Positions 44,320 to 53,171 of a stretch of 64,000 nucleotides of DNA are shown piece by piece (the first letter of the stretch is position 1; each line of letters opens with the position of its first letter). The DNA lies in NCBI RefSeq assembly GCF_009932435.1, contig NZ_BJOU01000001.1:992001-1056000 (forward strand), written 5' to 3'. A program made the position numbers and the translations under genes. Below the pieces are notes generated by a model. It saw only the letters and a program-made list of their open reading frames with translations, did no database searches and was not told the origin of the DNA. Source of the DNA: Gordonia crocea (GTDB taxonomy: Bacteria; Actinomycetota; Actinomycetes; Mycobacteriales; Mycobacteriaceae).

Positions 44320-46722
44320 ATGAGTGCTGAGGAACTGCTGCGCGGACTGAATCCACAGCAACGCGAGGCGGTGGTGCACACCGGGTCTCCGTTGCTGATC
44401 GTTGCGGGCGCCGGATCGGGTAAGACTGCGGTCTTGACCCGCCGGATCGCCTATCTGCTCGCCGAACGCGATGTGAACCCGGGCCAGATCCTGGCGATCA
44501 CCTTCACCAACAAGGCCGCCGCCGAGATGCGCGAGCGGGTCGTCGAACTCGTCGGCGGCCGGGGTCGTGCCATGTGGGTGTCGACCTTCCACTCGATGTG
44601 TGTGCGGATCCTGCGCGCGCAGTCGGGGCTGTTGGGCGAGACGATGAACTCGAACTTCTCCATCTACGACGCCGACGACTCGCGACGGTTGCTGGGGATG
44701 ATCATTCGCGATCTCGAGCTCGACCCCAAGAAGTATGCCGCTCGCGGGCTGGCCGTCGCGATCTCGAACTTCAAGAACGAGCTCATCGACCCGGCCGACG
44801 CCGAATCGGGTCCAGAGGGCAGCGCCGAGGCCGTCGTGGCCCAGGTGTACGACCTCTACCAGCGGCGGCTGCGCGCGGCGAATGCCTTCGACTTCGACGA
44901 CCTGATCGGCGAGACGGTGGCCCTGCTGCAGCGCCATCCGCAGGTGGCGCAGTACTACCGGCGCCGGTTCCGCCACATCCTCGTCGACGAGTACCAGGAC
45001 ACCAACCACGCGCAGTACGTGTTGATCCGGGAGTTGACCGGCAGCGACGAGGACCCGGACCTGCCGCCGGCCGAACTCTGCGTCGTCGGTGATGCCGACC
45101 AGTCCATCTACGCCTTCCGCGGTGCGACGATTCGCAACATCGAGGAGTTCGAGCGCGACTTCCCCAAGGCCCAGGCCATCCTGCTCGAACAGAACTACCG
45201 GTCCACGCAGACGATCCTCTCCGCGGCCAACGCGGTCATTGCACAGAACCCCAACCGGCGGCCCAAGCGGCTGTGGACCGACTCCGGCGACGGGGAGCTG
45301 ATCGTCGGCTACGTCGCCGACACCGACCGCGACGAGGCGTCCTTCATCGCCGGCGAGATCGACGCGCTGACCGACTATTCGATCGGCGGGTCGTCGAGCC
45401 GGGCCTACGCCGACATCGCCGTGTTCTACCGGACCAACACCGGGTCGCGGGCGTTGGAAGAGGTGTTCGTCCGCCACGGCATCCCGTACAAGGTCGTCGG
45501 CGGAACCAAGTTCTACGAACGCAAAGAGGTCCGCGACGTCATCGCCTACCTCCGCACCGTGGCGAACCCCGATGACACGGTGAGCCTGCGGCGGATCCTG
45601 AACACCCCTCGACGTGGAATCGGCGACCGGGCCGAGGCCTGCGTCGCGGTCCACGCGGAAAACCGGGGGATCAGCTTTTACCAGGCGCTGCTCGAGGCGA
45701 CGCAGGGAACCGTGCCGTTGTTGAACACCCGCGCGGTCAACCAGATCAGCGGATTCGTCGAACTGATCGAGGAACTGCGGCGCGAGTACCTGGCGACGTT
45801 CGGGTCGGCCGACGATGCCGACGAGATCGTCGTCGACGCGACCGCGGAGGGCGGGGATGTGGGCGAGCTCGTCGCCGCCATCATCGACCGCACCGGATAC
45901 CGCGCCGAATTGGAGGCCAGTCGCGACCCGCAGGACGGTGCGCGGTTGGACAACCTCAACGAATTGGTCGCGGTCGCCCGAGAGTTCAGCGCGACGGCGG
46001 CCGAGGAAGCACCGCCCACAGGGGAGGAGGGTGAAGCCGATCGCGAGGGTGAGCCCGAGCCGGGATCGCTGGCCGCCTTCTTGGAGCGGGTATCGCTGGT
46101 CGCCGACGCCGATCAGGTGCCCGATTCCGAGGCCGGTGTCGTCACGCTGATGACGTTGCACACCGCGAAGGGTCTGGAGTTCCCCGTCGTCTTCGTCACC
46201 GGCTGGGAGGACGGGCACTTTCCGCACATGCGGTCGCTCGGCGATCCCACGGAGTTGAGCGAGGAACGCCGACTGGCCTATGTCGGCATCACGCGGGCGA
46301 AGGAACGCCTCTACCTCACCCGTGCGTTGGCGCGGGCGTCGTGGGGTCAACCGGTGTCCAACCCCGAGTCGCGGTTCCTCACCGAGATCCCCGGACACCT
46401 GCTCGACTGGCGCCGCACCGAACCCCGGCGCTCGGCCTCGCGCCACCGCGCCTCTGGCGCTTTCGGTTTCGATTCAGCCGATTCCGGCGGCTTCGGATCC
46501 TCGGGGCGTGGGCGCGAATCGTTCGGCGCACCCACCCGCGGCCGCAACAAGGCGGTCCACTACGACGTCGGCGACCGCATGAACCACCCGAAGTACGGGT
46601 TGGGCAAGGCGGTCGCCAAGGAGGGGTCGGGGCCGACGGAGCGGATCACGTTCGACTTCGGCGGCAGCATCGGCCGCATGACGTTCATGACGTTGGGCGG
46701 GCTGCCCGGCGAGAAGCTCTGA
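44320..46722 (+). CDS. uvrD1: ATP-dependent DNA helicase UvrD1/PcrA
   Basis: An 800-residue superfamily 1A 3'-5' helicase for nucleotide excision repair and replication fork maintenance, equivalent to Rv0949. Walker A is [12 protein letters not shown] (from about residue 29). Other helicase motifs are [11 protein letters not shown] (Ia), [12 protein letters not shown] (II, with DE), [15 protein letters not shown] (III), [10 protein letters not shown] (IV), [19 protein letters not shown] (V) and [17 protein letters not shown] (VI). The last ~60 residues after a Ser/Gly-rich linker ([16 protein letters not shown]) form the Tudor-like RNA-polymerase-binding domain. It is slightly longer than Rv0949 because of the acidic insert near [15 protein letters not shown]. 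Confidence 0.95.
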   Translation: MSAEELLRGLNPQQREAVVHTGSPLLIVAGAGSGKTAVLTRRIAYLLAERDVNPGQILAITFTNKAAAEMRERVVELVGGRGRAMWVSTFHSMCVRILRAQSGLLGETMNSNFSIYDADDSRRLLGMIIRDLELDPKKYAARGLAVAISNFKNELIDPADAESGPEGSAEAVVAQVYDLYQRRLRAANAFDFDDLIGETVALLQRHPQVAQYYRRRFRHILVDEYQDTNHAQYVLIRELTGSDEDPDLPPAELCVVGDADQSIYAFRGATIRNIEEFERDFPKAQAILLEQNYRSTQTILSAANAVIAQNPNRRPKRLWTDSGDGELIVGYVADTDRDEASFIAGEIDALTDYSIGGSSSRAYADIAVFYRTNTGSRALEEVFVRHGIPYKVVGGTKFYERKEVRDVIAYLRTVANPDDTVSLRRILNTPRRGIGDRAEACVAVHAENRGISFYQALLEATQGTVPLLNTRAVNQISGFVELIEELRREYLATFGSADDADEIVVDATAEGGDVGELVAAIIDRTGYRAELEASRDPQDGARLDNLNELVAVAREFSATAAEEAPPTGEEGEADREGEPEPGSLAAFLERVSLVADADQVPDSEAGVVTLMTLHTAKGLEFPVVFVTGWEDGHFPHMRSLGDPTELSEERRLAYVGITRAKERLYLTRALARASWGQPVSNPESRFLTEIPGHLLDWRRTEPRRSASRHRASGAFGFDSADSGGFGSSGRGRESFGAPTRGRNKAVHYDVGDRMNHPKYGLGKAVAKEGSGPTERITFDFGGSIGRMTFMTLGGLPGEKL

Positions 46723-46744
46723 GTCTCGCGACGATTATCCGTCG

Positions 46745-47797
46745 TCAGCCGGTGTAGGCCGAGACGCGGACACCGTGCTGCGCGAGCCACGGCATCGGAT
46801 CGATCTTGGTGGTCCCGTTCTTCCACACCTCGAAGTGGACGTGCGGGCCGAAGGAGAAGCCTTCGTTGCCGACCAGTGCGATTACGTCGCCGGCGGTGAC
46901 GTGCTGGCCCTTCTGGACCAAGACGCCGGATGAGGACATGTGGCCGTACATCGTCACGGTGCCGTCGTCGGCCCGGACCTGGACCCAGTTGCCGTAGCCC
47001 GAGGCGGGGCCGGCGGCGATGACGACGCCGTCGGTCGCGGCGTGGATGGGCGTGCCCAGCGGGGCGGCCATGTCGAGGCCACCGTGGAACGAGCCCCAAC
47101 GGGACCCGAATCCGGAGGTGAAGCTGTAGACGCCGAACGGGATGGGGGAGGTGAACAGCGGGCGGCGCTTGAGGTTCTCCTTGGCCTGCTCCGCGGCGGC
47201 CAGGGCCTTGCCCTGGCTCAGGCCGCGGGTGAACGAGGACATGTCGGTGTCCGCGGTGCCGTTGACGACGCCCGGGCCCTGATCCGGAGTGCCGTCGGCG
47301 GCGGTGGCCGCGGTGCTGGAGTTGTCGACCGAGGAGGCGTGCGCGGCGGCGGCCACGGCGGCGCCGGCGGCGAGCGCGACGAGAGCGGCCCGGCCGCCCT
47401 TCAGTGCCGTGGGCGGGGCGCTGACACGGTGCTTGCCGGACTTGCCGGGGGTGCGCGACGGGGTTGCGGTCCGCTTGATCGGAAGTTCGTCGATCTCACC
47501 GGACTCCACGAGGGTCGACGGCGTGCGGCGCGCGGGCTGTTGGTAGGTGGTGCGGTACTCGGTCTCCGAGATCGCCAGGTCCTGCGTGATTTCCGAGCTG
47601 GTGACGGTGTCGGGGTCGAGGGTTGCGCTGCGGCGCACGGTCCGGGACCACGCCTGCCGATCAAGGTCGAGGAAGTCGTCCTCGAGGTCAGCGGGGTCAG
47701 CGGTCGCGGTTCGAGCAGCGACGACGGCAGAGGCATCGAGGGGGGCGACAAAGCGACGCCCGGCATGCTCGATTACCCCGGTTCGTTTCTGGGCCAC
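46745..47797 (-). CDS. M23 family metallopeptidase (Rv0950c-like)
   Basis: A 350-residue LytM-domain protein expected to act on cell-wall peptidoglycan. The first ~130 residues are a charged cytoplasmic-like region. A hydrophobic helix (about 136-155, RAALVALAAGAAVAAAAHA) anchors or exports it. The C-terminal M23 domain (about 225-350) has His238 and Asp242 (FHGGLD) and the HVH motif at 319-321, which together bind zinc, so it looks catalytically competent. The start is GTG 47797 with a weak AGGA. A promoter TTGGAC-18 nt-TACCTT (47891 to 47862, minus strand) fits. It corresponds to Rv0950c between uvrD1 and sucC. Confidence 0.86.
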   Translation of the reverse strand: MAQKRTGVIEHAGRRFVAPLDASAVVAARTATADPADLEDDFLDLDRQAWSRTVRRSATLDPDTVTSSEITQDLAISETEYRTTYQQPARRTPSTLVESGEIDELPIKRTATPSRTPGKSGKHRVSAPPTALKGGRAALVALAAGAAVAAAAHASSVDNSSTAATAADGTPDQGPGVVNGTADTDMSSFTRGLSQGKALAAAEQAKENLKRRPLFTSPIPFGVYSFTSGFGSRWGSFHGGLDMAAPLGTPIHAATDGVVIAAGPASGYGNWVQVRADDGTVTMYGHMSSSGVLVQKGQHVTAGDVIALVGNEGFSFGPHVHFEVWKNGTTKIDPMPWLAQHGVRVSAYTG

Positions 47798-48083
47798 AAT
47801 CCTGCCTAACTACCTACTTCACACGGTCTTCGTAACCAATTCGTGACTTGGCACCCCAACGAAGGTATCGGAGTCGAGGCGTCAAGTCCAACAATCGACC
47901 AACGTTCTTGGAAGTGAGTGACAATTTCCACACGTGATACCGGTGCGCGAACCAGGGCACGCAGTGTGTCCTAACGTAGGCGATCGGGAGCCGAGCGAAC
48001 GCTTCGTTTGGCCGGGGTTTAAAGTCCGAAGTATCGCCCGTGTCACATCCGAGATGACGGGCGCCGATAGGAATGGTGAATCG
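47798..48083. promoter_or_regulatory. Divergent M23 peptidase / sucCD upstream region
   Basis: A 286-nt region, AT-richer than the rest of the window. On the minus strand TTGGAC (47886-47891) and TACCTT (47862-47867), 18 nt apart, would give the peptidase gene a ~58-nt leader. On the plus strand the sucC start lies 4 nt after GGTGA. A weak GTCA/TGAC inverted repeat (about 48041-48057) precedes it. I searched for a c-di-AMP (ydaO) riboswitch, common before actinobacterial wall hydrolases, and do not see its conserved segments. Confidence 0.45.
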
Positions 48084-49247
48084 ATGGACCTCTTCGAATA
48101 CCAGGCGAAGGAACTCTTCGCCAAGCACGGGGTGCCCACCTCACAGGGACGGGTGACCGACAGTGTGGCCGATGCGCGAGTGATTGCCGAGGAGATCGGT
48201 AAGCCCGTCATGGTCAAGGCCCAAGTGAAGACCGGCGGCCGCGGAAAGGCCGGCGGCGTGAAGTACGCGGCGACTCCCGATGACGCGGAGCGCTACGCCC
48301 AAGACATCCTCGGCCTCGACATCAAGGGCCATGTCGTGAAGAAGCTGCTGGTCGCCGAGGCCAGCGATATCGCGGAGGAGTACTACATCTCCTTCCTGCT
48401 CGACCGCGCCAACCGCACCTACCTGGCCATGTGCTCGGTCGAGGGCGGCATGGAGATCGAGGAGGTCGCCGCGACCAAGCCCGATCGCCTCGCCAAGGTG
48501 CCCGTCGACGCCGTCAAGGGCGTCGACCTGGCCACCGCCCGGTCGATCGCCGAGCAGGGCCACCTGCCCGCCGAGGTGCTCGACGCCGCAGCGGTCACCA
48601 TCGCCAAGCTGTGGGAGGTGTTCGTCGGCGAGGACGCCCTGCTGGTGGAGGTCAACCCGCTGGTGCGCACCCCCGACGATCAGATCCTCGCGCTGGACGG
48701 CAAGGTCACCCTCGACGGTAACGCCGACTTCCGCCAGCCCGGGCACGTCGAGTTCGAGGATCGGGACGCCACCGACCCGCTCGAGCTCAAGGCCAAGGAG
48801 AACGACCTCAACTACGTCAAGCTCGACGGTCAGGTCGGCGTGATCGGCAACGGCGCCGGACTGGTCATGTCCACGCTGGACGTGGTCGCCTACGCCGGTG
48901 AGAACCACGGCGGTGTGAAACCCGCGAACTTCCTCGACATCGGTGGTGGTGCCTCGGCCGACGTGATGGCCGCCGGCCTCGACGTCATCCTCGGCGACGA
49001 CCAGGTCAAGAGCGTGTTCGTCAACGTCTTCGGCGGCATCACCGCCTGTGACGCGGTCGCCAACGGAATCGTCGGCGCCCTCGCCAAGCTGGGCGACGCC
49101 GCGAGCAAGCCGCTCGTGGTCCGCCTCGACGGCAACAAAGTCGACGAGGGCCGCAAGATCCTCGCCGACGCCAACCACCCGCTCGTGACCCTGGCCGAGA
49201 CCATGGACGCGGGCGCCGACAAGGCTGCCGAGCTGGCGAGCAAGTAG
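48084..49247 (+). CDS. sucC: Succinyl-CoA synthetase (ADP-forming) subunit beta
   Basis: A 387-residue ATP-grasp subunit that, with SucD, converts succinyl-CoA to succinate with formation of ATP/GTP. The N-terminus [22 protein letters not shown] is diagnostic. [19 protein letters not shown] and the nucleotide site [24 protein letters not shown] are normal, and the C-terminal [19 protein letters not shown] and [13 protein letters not shown] form the CoA-ligase domain. It corresponds to Rv0951. sucD follows after 12 nt and the two end at a common terminator. Confidence 0.96.
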   Translation: MDLFEYQAKELFAKHGVPTSQGRVTDSVADARVIAEEIGKPVMVKAQVKTGGRGKAGGVKYAATPDDAERYAQDILGLDIKGHVVKKLLVAEASDIAEEYYISFLLDRANRTYLAMCSVEGGMEIEEVAATKPDRLAKVPVDAVKGVDLATARSIAEQGHLPAEVLDAAAVTIAKLWEVFVGEDALLVEVNPLVRTPDDQILALDGKVTLDGNADFRQPGHVEFEDRDATDPLELKAKENDLNYVKLDGQVGVIGNGAGLVMSTLDVVAYAGENHGGVKPANFLDIGGGASADVMAAGLDVILGDDQVKSVFVNVFGGITACDAVANGIVGALAKLGDAASKPLVVRLDGNKVDEGRKILADANHPLVTLAETMDAGADKAAELASK

Positions 49248-49259
49248 GAGACGCAGACA

Positions 49260-50195
49260 ATGTCGATATACCTCAACAAGGACAACAAGGTCATCGTCCA
49301 GGGCATCACCGGCGGCGAGGGCACCAAGCACACCGCACTGATGCTCAAGGCGGGCACCAACGTGGTCGGCGGCGTGAACGCGCGCAAGGCGGGGACCACC
49401 GTCAGCCACGTCGACGCCGACGGCAACCCCGTCGAGTTGCCGGTGTTCGCGTCGGTCGCCGAGGCCATCGAGAAGACGGGTGCCGACACGTCCATCGCCT
49501 TCGTGCCGCCGGCCTTCTCCAAGGACGCCATCATCGAGGCCATCGACGCGGAGATCCCGCTGCTGGTGGTCATCACCGAGGGCATTCCGGTGCAGGACTC
49601 CGCGTACGCGTGGGCCTACAACCTGGAGCGAGCCTCGGCGAGCGACAATGATGGAGCGAGGGTTCCGAAGACCCGCATCATCGGCCCGAACTGCCCCGGC
49701 ATCATCACCCCGGGTGAGGCCCTCGTGGGCATCACGCCGAACAACATCACCGGCAAGGGCCCGATCGGTCTGGTGTCGAAGTCGGGCACGCTGACCTACC
49801 AGATGATGTACGAGCTGCGCGATCTCGGCTTCTCGACCGCCATCGGCATCGGCGGCGACCCGGTGATCGGTACCACCCACATCGACGCCATCGAGGCGTT
49901 CGAGAAGGACCCGGAGACCAAGCTCATCGTCATGATCGGCGAGATCGGCGGCGACGCCGAGGAGCGGGCGGCCGAGTACATCAAGGCCAACGTCACCAAG
50001 CCGGTCGTCGGCTACGTCGCCGGCTTCACCGCGCCCGAGGGCAAGACCATGGGCCACGCCGGCGCGATCGTCTCCGGCAGCTCGGGCACCGCCCAGGCGA
50101 AGAAGGAAGCCCTCGAGGCGGCCGGGGTCAAGGTCGGCAAGACGCCGAGCGAGACGGCCAAGCTCGCCCGCGAGCTGTTCGAGGGCCTCGCCTGA
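49260..50195 (+). CDS. sucD: Succinyl-CoA synthetase subunit alpha, with a small in-frame insertion
   Basis: A 311-residue CoA-binding subunit of succinyl-CoA synthetase. The N-terminal CoA-binding domain has [17 protein letters not shown]. The phosphorylated histidine is His266 in [28 protein letters not shown] and [17 protein letters not shown] are normal. Between TEGIP and RIIGPNCPG there are about 29 residues instead of the usual ~17; the extra part reads [13 protein letters not shown]. This corresponds to 49631-49668 and is flanked by a 9-bp direct repeat. The reading frame is preserved, so the enzyme is probably active. ATG 49260 has TAGGAG as ribosome-binding site. Confidence 0.93.
   Translation: MSIYLNKDNKVIVQGITGGEGTKHTALMLKAGTNVVGGVNARKAGTTVSHVDADGNPVELPVFASVAEAIEKTGADTSIAFVPPAFSKDAIIEAIDAEIPLLVVITEGIPVQDSAYAWAYNLERASASDNDGARVPKTRIIGPNCPGIITPGEALVGITPNNITGKGPIGLVSKSGTLTYQMMYELRDLGFSTAIGIGGDPVIGTTHIDAIEAFEKDPETKLIVMIGEIGGDAEERAAEYIKANVTKPVVGYVAGFTAPEGKTMGHAGAIVSGSSGTAQAKKEALEAAGVKVGKTPSETAKLARELFEGLA
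49624..49660. repeat. Direct repeat flanking the sucD insertion
   Basis: TGGAGCGAG occurs at 49624-49632 and again at 49652-49660, 28 nt apart, inside sucD at the place where its protein is about 12 residues longer than relatives. The sequence between (GCGAG motifs and ACAATGATGG) is less like codon-typical high-GC DNA. It may be a small repetitive element or a local duplication. Confidence 0.65.
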
Positions 50196-50218
50196 CGGCA
50201 GTCCTCATCCAGGGCCAC

Positions 50219-50259
50219 CACACAGCCCCGTACCCGGTACCCGGGTGCGGGGCTGTGTG
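50219..50259 (+). terminator. sucCD transcription terminator
   Basis: CACACAGCCCCG (50219-50230) pairs perfectly with CGGGGCTGTGTG (50248-50259). The 17-nt loop can form its own small stem (ACCCG/CGGGT). It begins 23 nt after the sucD stop. No long T-tract follows. This is a strong rho-independent-type hairpin at the end of the operon. Confidence 0.88.
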
Positions 50260-50279
50260 CGTGGGGGAGCCCATACCTG

Positions 50280-50320
50280 TTGCGTGAGTCACATTGACGA
50301 GGTAGTATGAACGTACGTTC
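50280..50320 (+). promoter_or_regulatory. LexA (SOS) box over the promoter of the HNH/DUF222 gene
   Basis: TTGCGT (50280-50285) and TAGTAT (50303-50308) are 17 nt apart and form a promoter. Immediately downstream, GAACGTACGTTC (50309-50320) matches the actinobacterial SOS box GAAC-N4-GTTC exactly and is a perfect palindrome. It covers the expected transcription start, so LexA binding should repress the gene until DNA damage. Confidence 0.8.
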
Positions 50321-50339
50321 TAGTTGAGAGGGGGATCCG

Positions 50340-51887
50340 ATGGCCGGGGAGGAGTTCGCGGACGCGGGTCTACCCGATTCGCCGGCGGAACTGGCGAGGC
50401 TGATCGATGCCGCGGTCGCCAAGCTCGCCGAATCACCGTTGGGTCTGACCGCCGACGCCGACGTCCTCGAGACGGTGGAAGCCGTCGAAGGTGCGTGGCG
50501 CCGCGCGGCAGCGGTGAATGCGGCTTTGTTGGTCGAGATCAGCGACCGAGAGTTGTACTCGCACGTCGGTCACACCACGGTGAAGCGGTTCTACGCGCAG
50601 CACCTGCGCCTCGGTGACGGTGAGGCCAAGCGCCGCCTCGCGGTGGCCGCGTCGATCGGCGTCTTCACCTCGATGACCGGTGACAAGCTGCCGCCGAAGT
50701 GGGAGCCCCTCGCCGCCGGTGTGGCCGAAGCCCAGGTCTCGGCCGACCACGTCGTCGAAGTCGAACACATCATGGCCAAGGTGCCGATGATGGCGGACCC
50801 CGACCAGGTCACCACGGCGGTGGAAGTCCTGGCCAACGCCGCACGCGAGCTGGCACCGGCCGACCTGCGCCCGCTGGGGCAGCGACTGTTGGCGCACCTG
50901 GACCCCGACGGGACGCTCGGCAACGACATTGACCGGCAACGGCGCCGAGGGATCACCATCGGCCGCCAGGACAGTCGAATGATGTCGAAGATCTCCGGCT
51001 ACCTCACCCCGGCGCTGCGGGCGAAGTTGGAGGTGTTGCTGGACAACTGGGCCGCACCGGGGATGAACAACCCGGACGACGAGAGCAGCATGTCGGGCTC
51101 GAAGGCCGAACTCGACGGGTCCGATCGGGAGGCGCTGGGGGACGCGGTCCGTCGTGACACCCGGACACCCTCGCAACGCAACCACGACGCCATCGAACAC
51201 GGCCTGGACTGGATCCTCGGACACGAGGGGCTGGGTCGTCCGGACCGGCTTCCGGCGGAGGTCGTCATCACCGTCGACGAGGCAGACCTGGCGCGCCGTG
51301 CCGGTGTTGCGCTGACCGCGACCGGCACCCTGGTGCCCATCCCCGACCTGGTCGCCCTCGCGGCCGATGCCACCCCGTGGCTGGAGGTGTTCAAGACCAG
51401 CACGCGGACCGTCCTCGACTTCCGCCGCGGCCGCCGGTTTGCCACCAAGACGCAACGACTGGCGATGTTCGGCGCCGATCGCGGGTGCACGCGGCCGATG
51501 TGCACCGAGCCATTCGCGCGGACCCAGGCCCACCACGGTCAGCGCGACTGGGCCGACGGTGGGAACACCGACATCAACGAGTTGGCCGCCGCCTGTGGGA
51601 CCGACAACCGAAACGTCGGGACCCGGCCGGGGCAATGGGAGACCACCATCATCGCCGATGGGCCCGATGAGGGCCGCGTCGGTTGGCGCCTCGCCGGCAC
51701 GGACGGGCCCTACCGCACCAATCCGGTCCACCATCCGCAAGCCTTTCTGCGTGGGCATCCACAACCGCCGCCCGAGCCGCCGCGCCGAACCACGATGCTT
51801 CGCACCCGGCCGGATGTCCGGCCACGCACGTTCGTCGACCCGGGTTCGGCCGTGGAGCGAGCACTGGCGCTGGTGCTCGCCGCCTGA
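50340..51887 (+). CDS. HNH endonuclease signature protein with DUF222 (13E12 repeat family)
   Basis: A 515-residue protein of the DUF222/13E12 family, found in many copies in Mycobacteriales. The N-terminal DUF222 domain runs to about residue 330. The C-terminal HNH region is GCTRPMCTEPFARTQAHHGQRDWADGGNTDINELAAACGTDN. The first His pair and the central Asn are present, but the final HH becomes DN, so nuclease activity is uncertain. A Shine-Dalgarno GAGAGGGGG precedes ATG 50340. A LexA box overlaps the promoter, as reported for several M. tuberculosis 13E12 genes. The gene may belong to a mobile or DNA-damage-linked element, though no flanking repeats are visible. Confidence 0.87.
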   Translation: MAGEEFADAGLPDSPAELARLIDAAVAKLAESPLGLTADADVLETVEAVEGAWRRAAAVNAALLVEISDRELYSHVGHTTVKRFYAQHLRLGDGEAKRRLAVAASIGVFTSMTGDKLPPKWEPLAAGVAEAQVSADHVVEVEHIMAKVPMMADPDQVTTAVEVLANAARELAPADLRPLGQRLLAHLDPDGTLGNDIDRQRRRGITIGRQDSRMMSKISGYLTPALRAKLEVLLDNWAAPGMNNPDDESSMSGSKAELDGSDREALGDAVRRDTRTPSQRNHDAIEHGLDWILGHEGLGRPDRLPAEVVITVDEADLARRAGVALTATGTLVPIPDLVALAADATPWLEVFKTSTRTVLDFRRGRRFATKTQRLAMFGADRGCTRPMCTEPFARTQAHHGQRDWADGGNTDINELAAACGTDNRNVGTRPGQWETTIIADGPDEGRVGWRLAGTDGPYRTNPVHHPQAFLRGHPQPPPEPPRRTTMLRTRPDVRPRTFVDPGSAVERALALVLAA

Positions 51888-51926
51888 TCCGCACGGCGAG
51901 GCGCGGTGCTGGTTACAGTTCAAGGC

Positions 51927-52550
51927 ATGAGTGAACTGCTGCCCCTCGACCCCGACCAGCTGTTGACCACGACCCGGTCGGTGCGCAAGCGGCTCGATCT
52001 GACGCGCCCGGTACCGCTGGAGCTCATCCGCGAGGCGTTGAAGGTGGCGCTGCAGGCGCCCAGTGGGAGCAACTCGCAGACGTGGCATTGGATCGTCGTC
52101 GACGACCCGGAGAAGAAGCGGGGGATCGCACAGGCCTACCGGAAGGCGTTCGAGCCCTATATCGCTGCCCAGAAGCGCACCGATGCGACCGGGGAGCGGG
52201 TGGCCTCGAGCGCCACCTACCTCGCCGAGGTTCTCGAAACGGTGCCCGTCCTGGTGATCGGCGCGATCTACGTCGGTCGGCAAGGACTGCCGGCGGGCAA
52301 CCAGGCGGGGGTCTGGGGCTCGCTGCTGCCGGCCGCGTGGAGCCTGCAACTCGCCCTGCGTGCCCGCGGCCTCGGGTCCGCCTGGACGACGCTGCACCTG
52401 CAATACGAGAGCGAGGTCGCCGAGCTCCTCGGGATCCCCGACGGCGTCGTGCAGGGTGTCCTGCTCCCCGTCGCCTATTACACCGGCACCGGTTTCCAAC
52501 CCGCCCCGCGCCGCCCACTCGACGACGTGCTGCACGTCAACGGATGGTGA
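51927..52550 (+). CDS. Nitroreductase family protein
   Basis: A 207-residue FMN-dependent reductase of the nitroreductase fold. Family elements are TTTRSVRKRLDLTRPVP (R-S-x-R motif), ALQAPSGSNSQTWHWIVV with Ser/Asn FMN contacts, AGVWGSLLPAAWSLQLALRARGLGSAWTT and the C-terminal GIPDGVVQGVLLPVAYY. Substrates may include nitroaromatics, quinones or flavins. ATG 51927 lies 7 nt after TACAGT (51914-51919), so the mRNA is probably leaderless. The stop overlaps the start of the TetR gene, and the two form a unit. Confidence 0.86.
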   Translation: MSELLPLDPDQLLTTTRSVRKRLDLTRPVPLELIREALKVALQAPSGSNSQTWHWIVVDDPEKKRGIAQAYRKAFEPYIAAQKRTDATGERVASSATYLAEVLETVPVLVIGAIYVGRQGLPAGNQAGVWGSLLPAAWSLQLALRARGLGSAWTTLHLQYESEVAELLGIPDGVVQGVLLPVAYYTGTGFQPAPRRPLDDVLHVNGW

Positions 52551-53170
52551 CCGTCCCGTCCTCACCGCCCCCGCGCACCCAGCGCGGCCGGGCGAAGGCG
52601 GCACGTCGGGCCGAGTTGCTGACCGCCGCGGCACGACTCATGGCGGAGCGCGGCTTCGCCGCCGTCCGGCTCGAAGACATCGGCGCCGAGGCGGGGATCA
52701 GCGGACCGGCGGTGTACCGGCACTTCTCGTCGAAGACCGACGTCCTGGACACCTTGCTCCTGGAGATCAGCGAGCGGTTGTTCACCGGCGGCAACGAGGT
52801 GGTGGAGCGGGGGCTGGCGCCGACGACGACGCTGGTCGAACTGATCGGTTTCCACATCGAGGTGTTGGTCTCCAAACCCGACGTGATCGTCGTGCAAGAC
52901 CGGGACCTGCCCTCGCTGACTCCGGCCGCCAACCACCGGGTGCGCCTGCTGCAGCGCCGGTATGTCGAGCGCTGGATCGATGTCGTGCTCGAGTGTGCCG
53001 CCGAGGGAGAACTGCCGGAAATGGGGCGGGACGAGGCGCGGGTGCGGGTTCACGCGATGTTCGGGCTGCTCAACTCCTCACCGCGGCTGCCGCCGTTCCC
53101 CTCCTCGCGGTTGCGCCCGGTCTTGACCGCGATGGCGCTGGCCGCGCTCGGCGCCCGGGCCGACGAGTGA
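52544..53170 (+). CDS. TetR family transcriptional regulator (Rv2506-like by context)
   Basis: A 208-residue regulator. A basic N-terminus (QRGRAKAARRAELL) precedes the helix-turn-helix, VRLEDIGAEAGISGPAVYRHF (about residues 42-62). The C-terminal ligand domain has helix VELIGFHIEVLVSKPDVIVV and ends LTAMALAALGARADE, similar to fatty-acid/acyl-CoA-responsive TetR proteins. ATG 52544 or GTG 52547 starts it within the nitroreductase stop. In M. tuberculosis a TetR gene (Rv2506) adjoins the equivalent accD1-accA1-fadE19 cluster. Here it is separated from that operon by the ferredoxin oxidoreductase gene. It probably controls the 8+8 bp operator upstream of accD1 at 56842-56865. Confidence 0.8.
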   Translation: MVTVPSSPPPRTQRGRAKAARRAELLTAAARLMAERGFAAVRLEDIGAEAGISGPAVYRHFSSKTDVLDTLLLEISERLFTGGNEVVERGLAPTTTLVELIGFHIEVLVSKPDVIVVQDRDLPSLTPAANHRVRLLQRRYVERWIDVVLECAAEGELPEMGRDEARVRVHAMFGLLNSSPRLPPFPSSRLRPVLTAMALAALGARADE

Positions 53171-53171
53171 C

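Noticed and set aside
42148..46446. A 1432-codon open frame on the minus strand
   Set aside because: It is antisense to the GT-C-like and uvrD1 genes, has low-complexity Arg/His/Gly/Pro composition and no known domain. Long antisense frames are expected in high-GC DNA.
47798..48083. A c-di-AMP (ydaO/yuaA) riboswitch upstream of the M23 peptidase
   Set aside because: The conserved GGUUGCCGAAUCC-type and GGUAGAGACGGAGGA-type segments are not present on the minus strand.
48141..50057. A 638-codon open frame on the minus strand opposite sucC and sucD
   Set aside because: The composition is that of an antisense shadow (V/G/D/L/H rich), and both plus-strand genes are unmistakable.
50340..51887. 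A mobile element (HNH homing or group II-associated) around the DUF222 gene
   Set aside because: I found no terminal inverted repeats, target duplications, intron structure or second element gene nearby. DUF222 proteins are widespread chromosomal genes.
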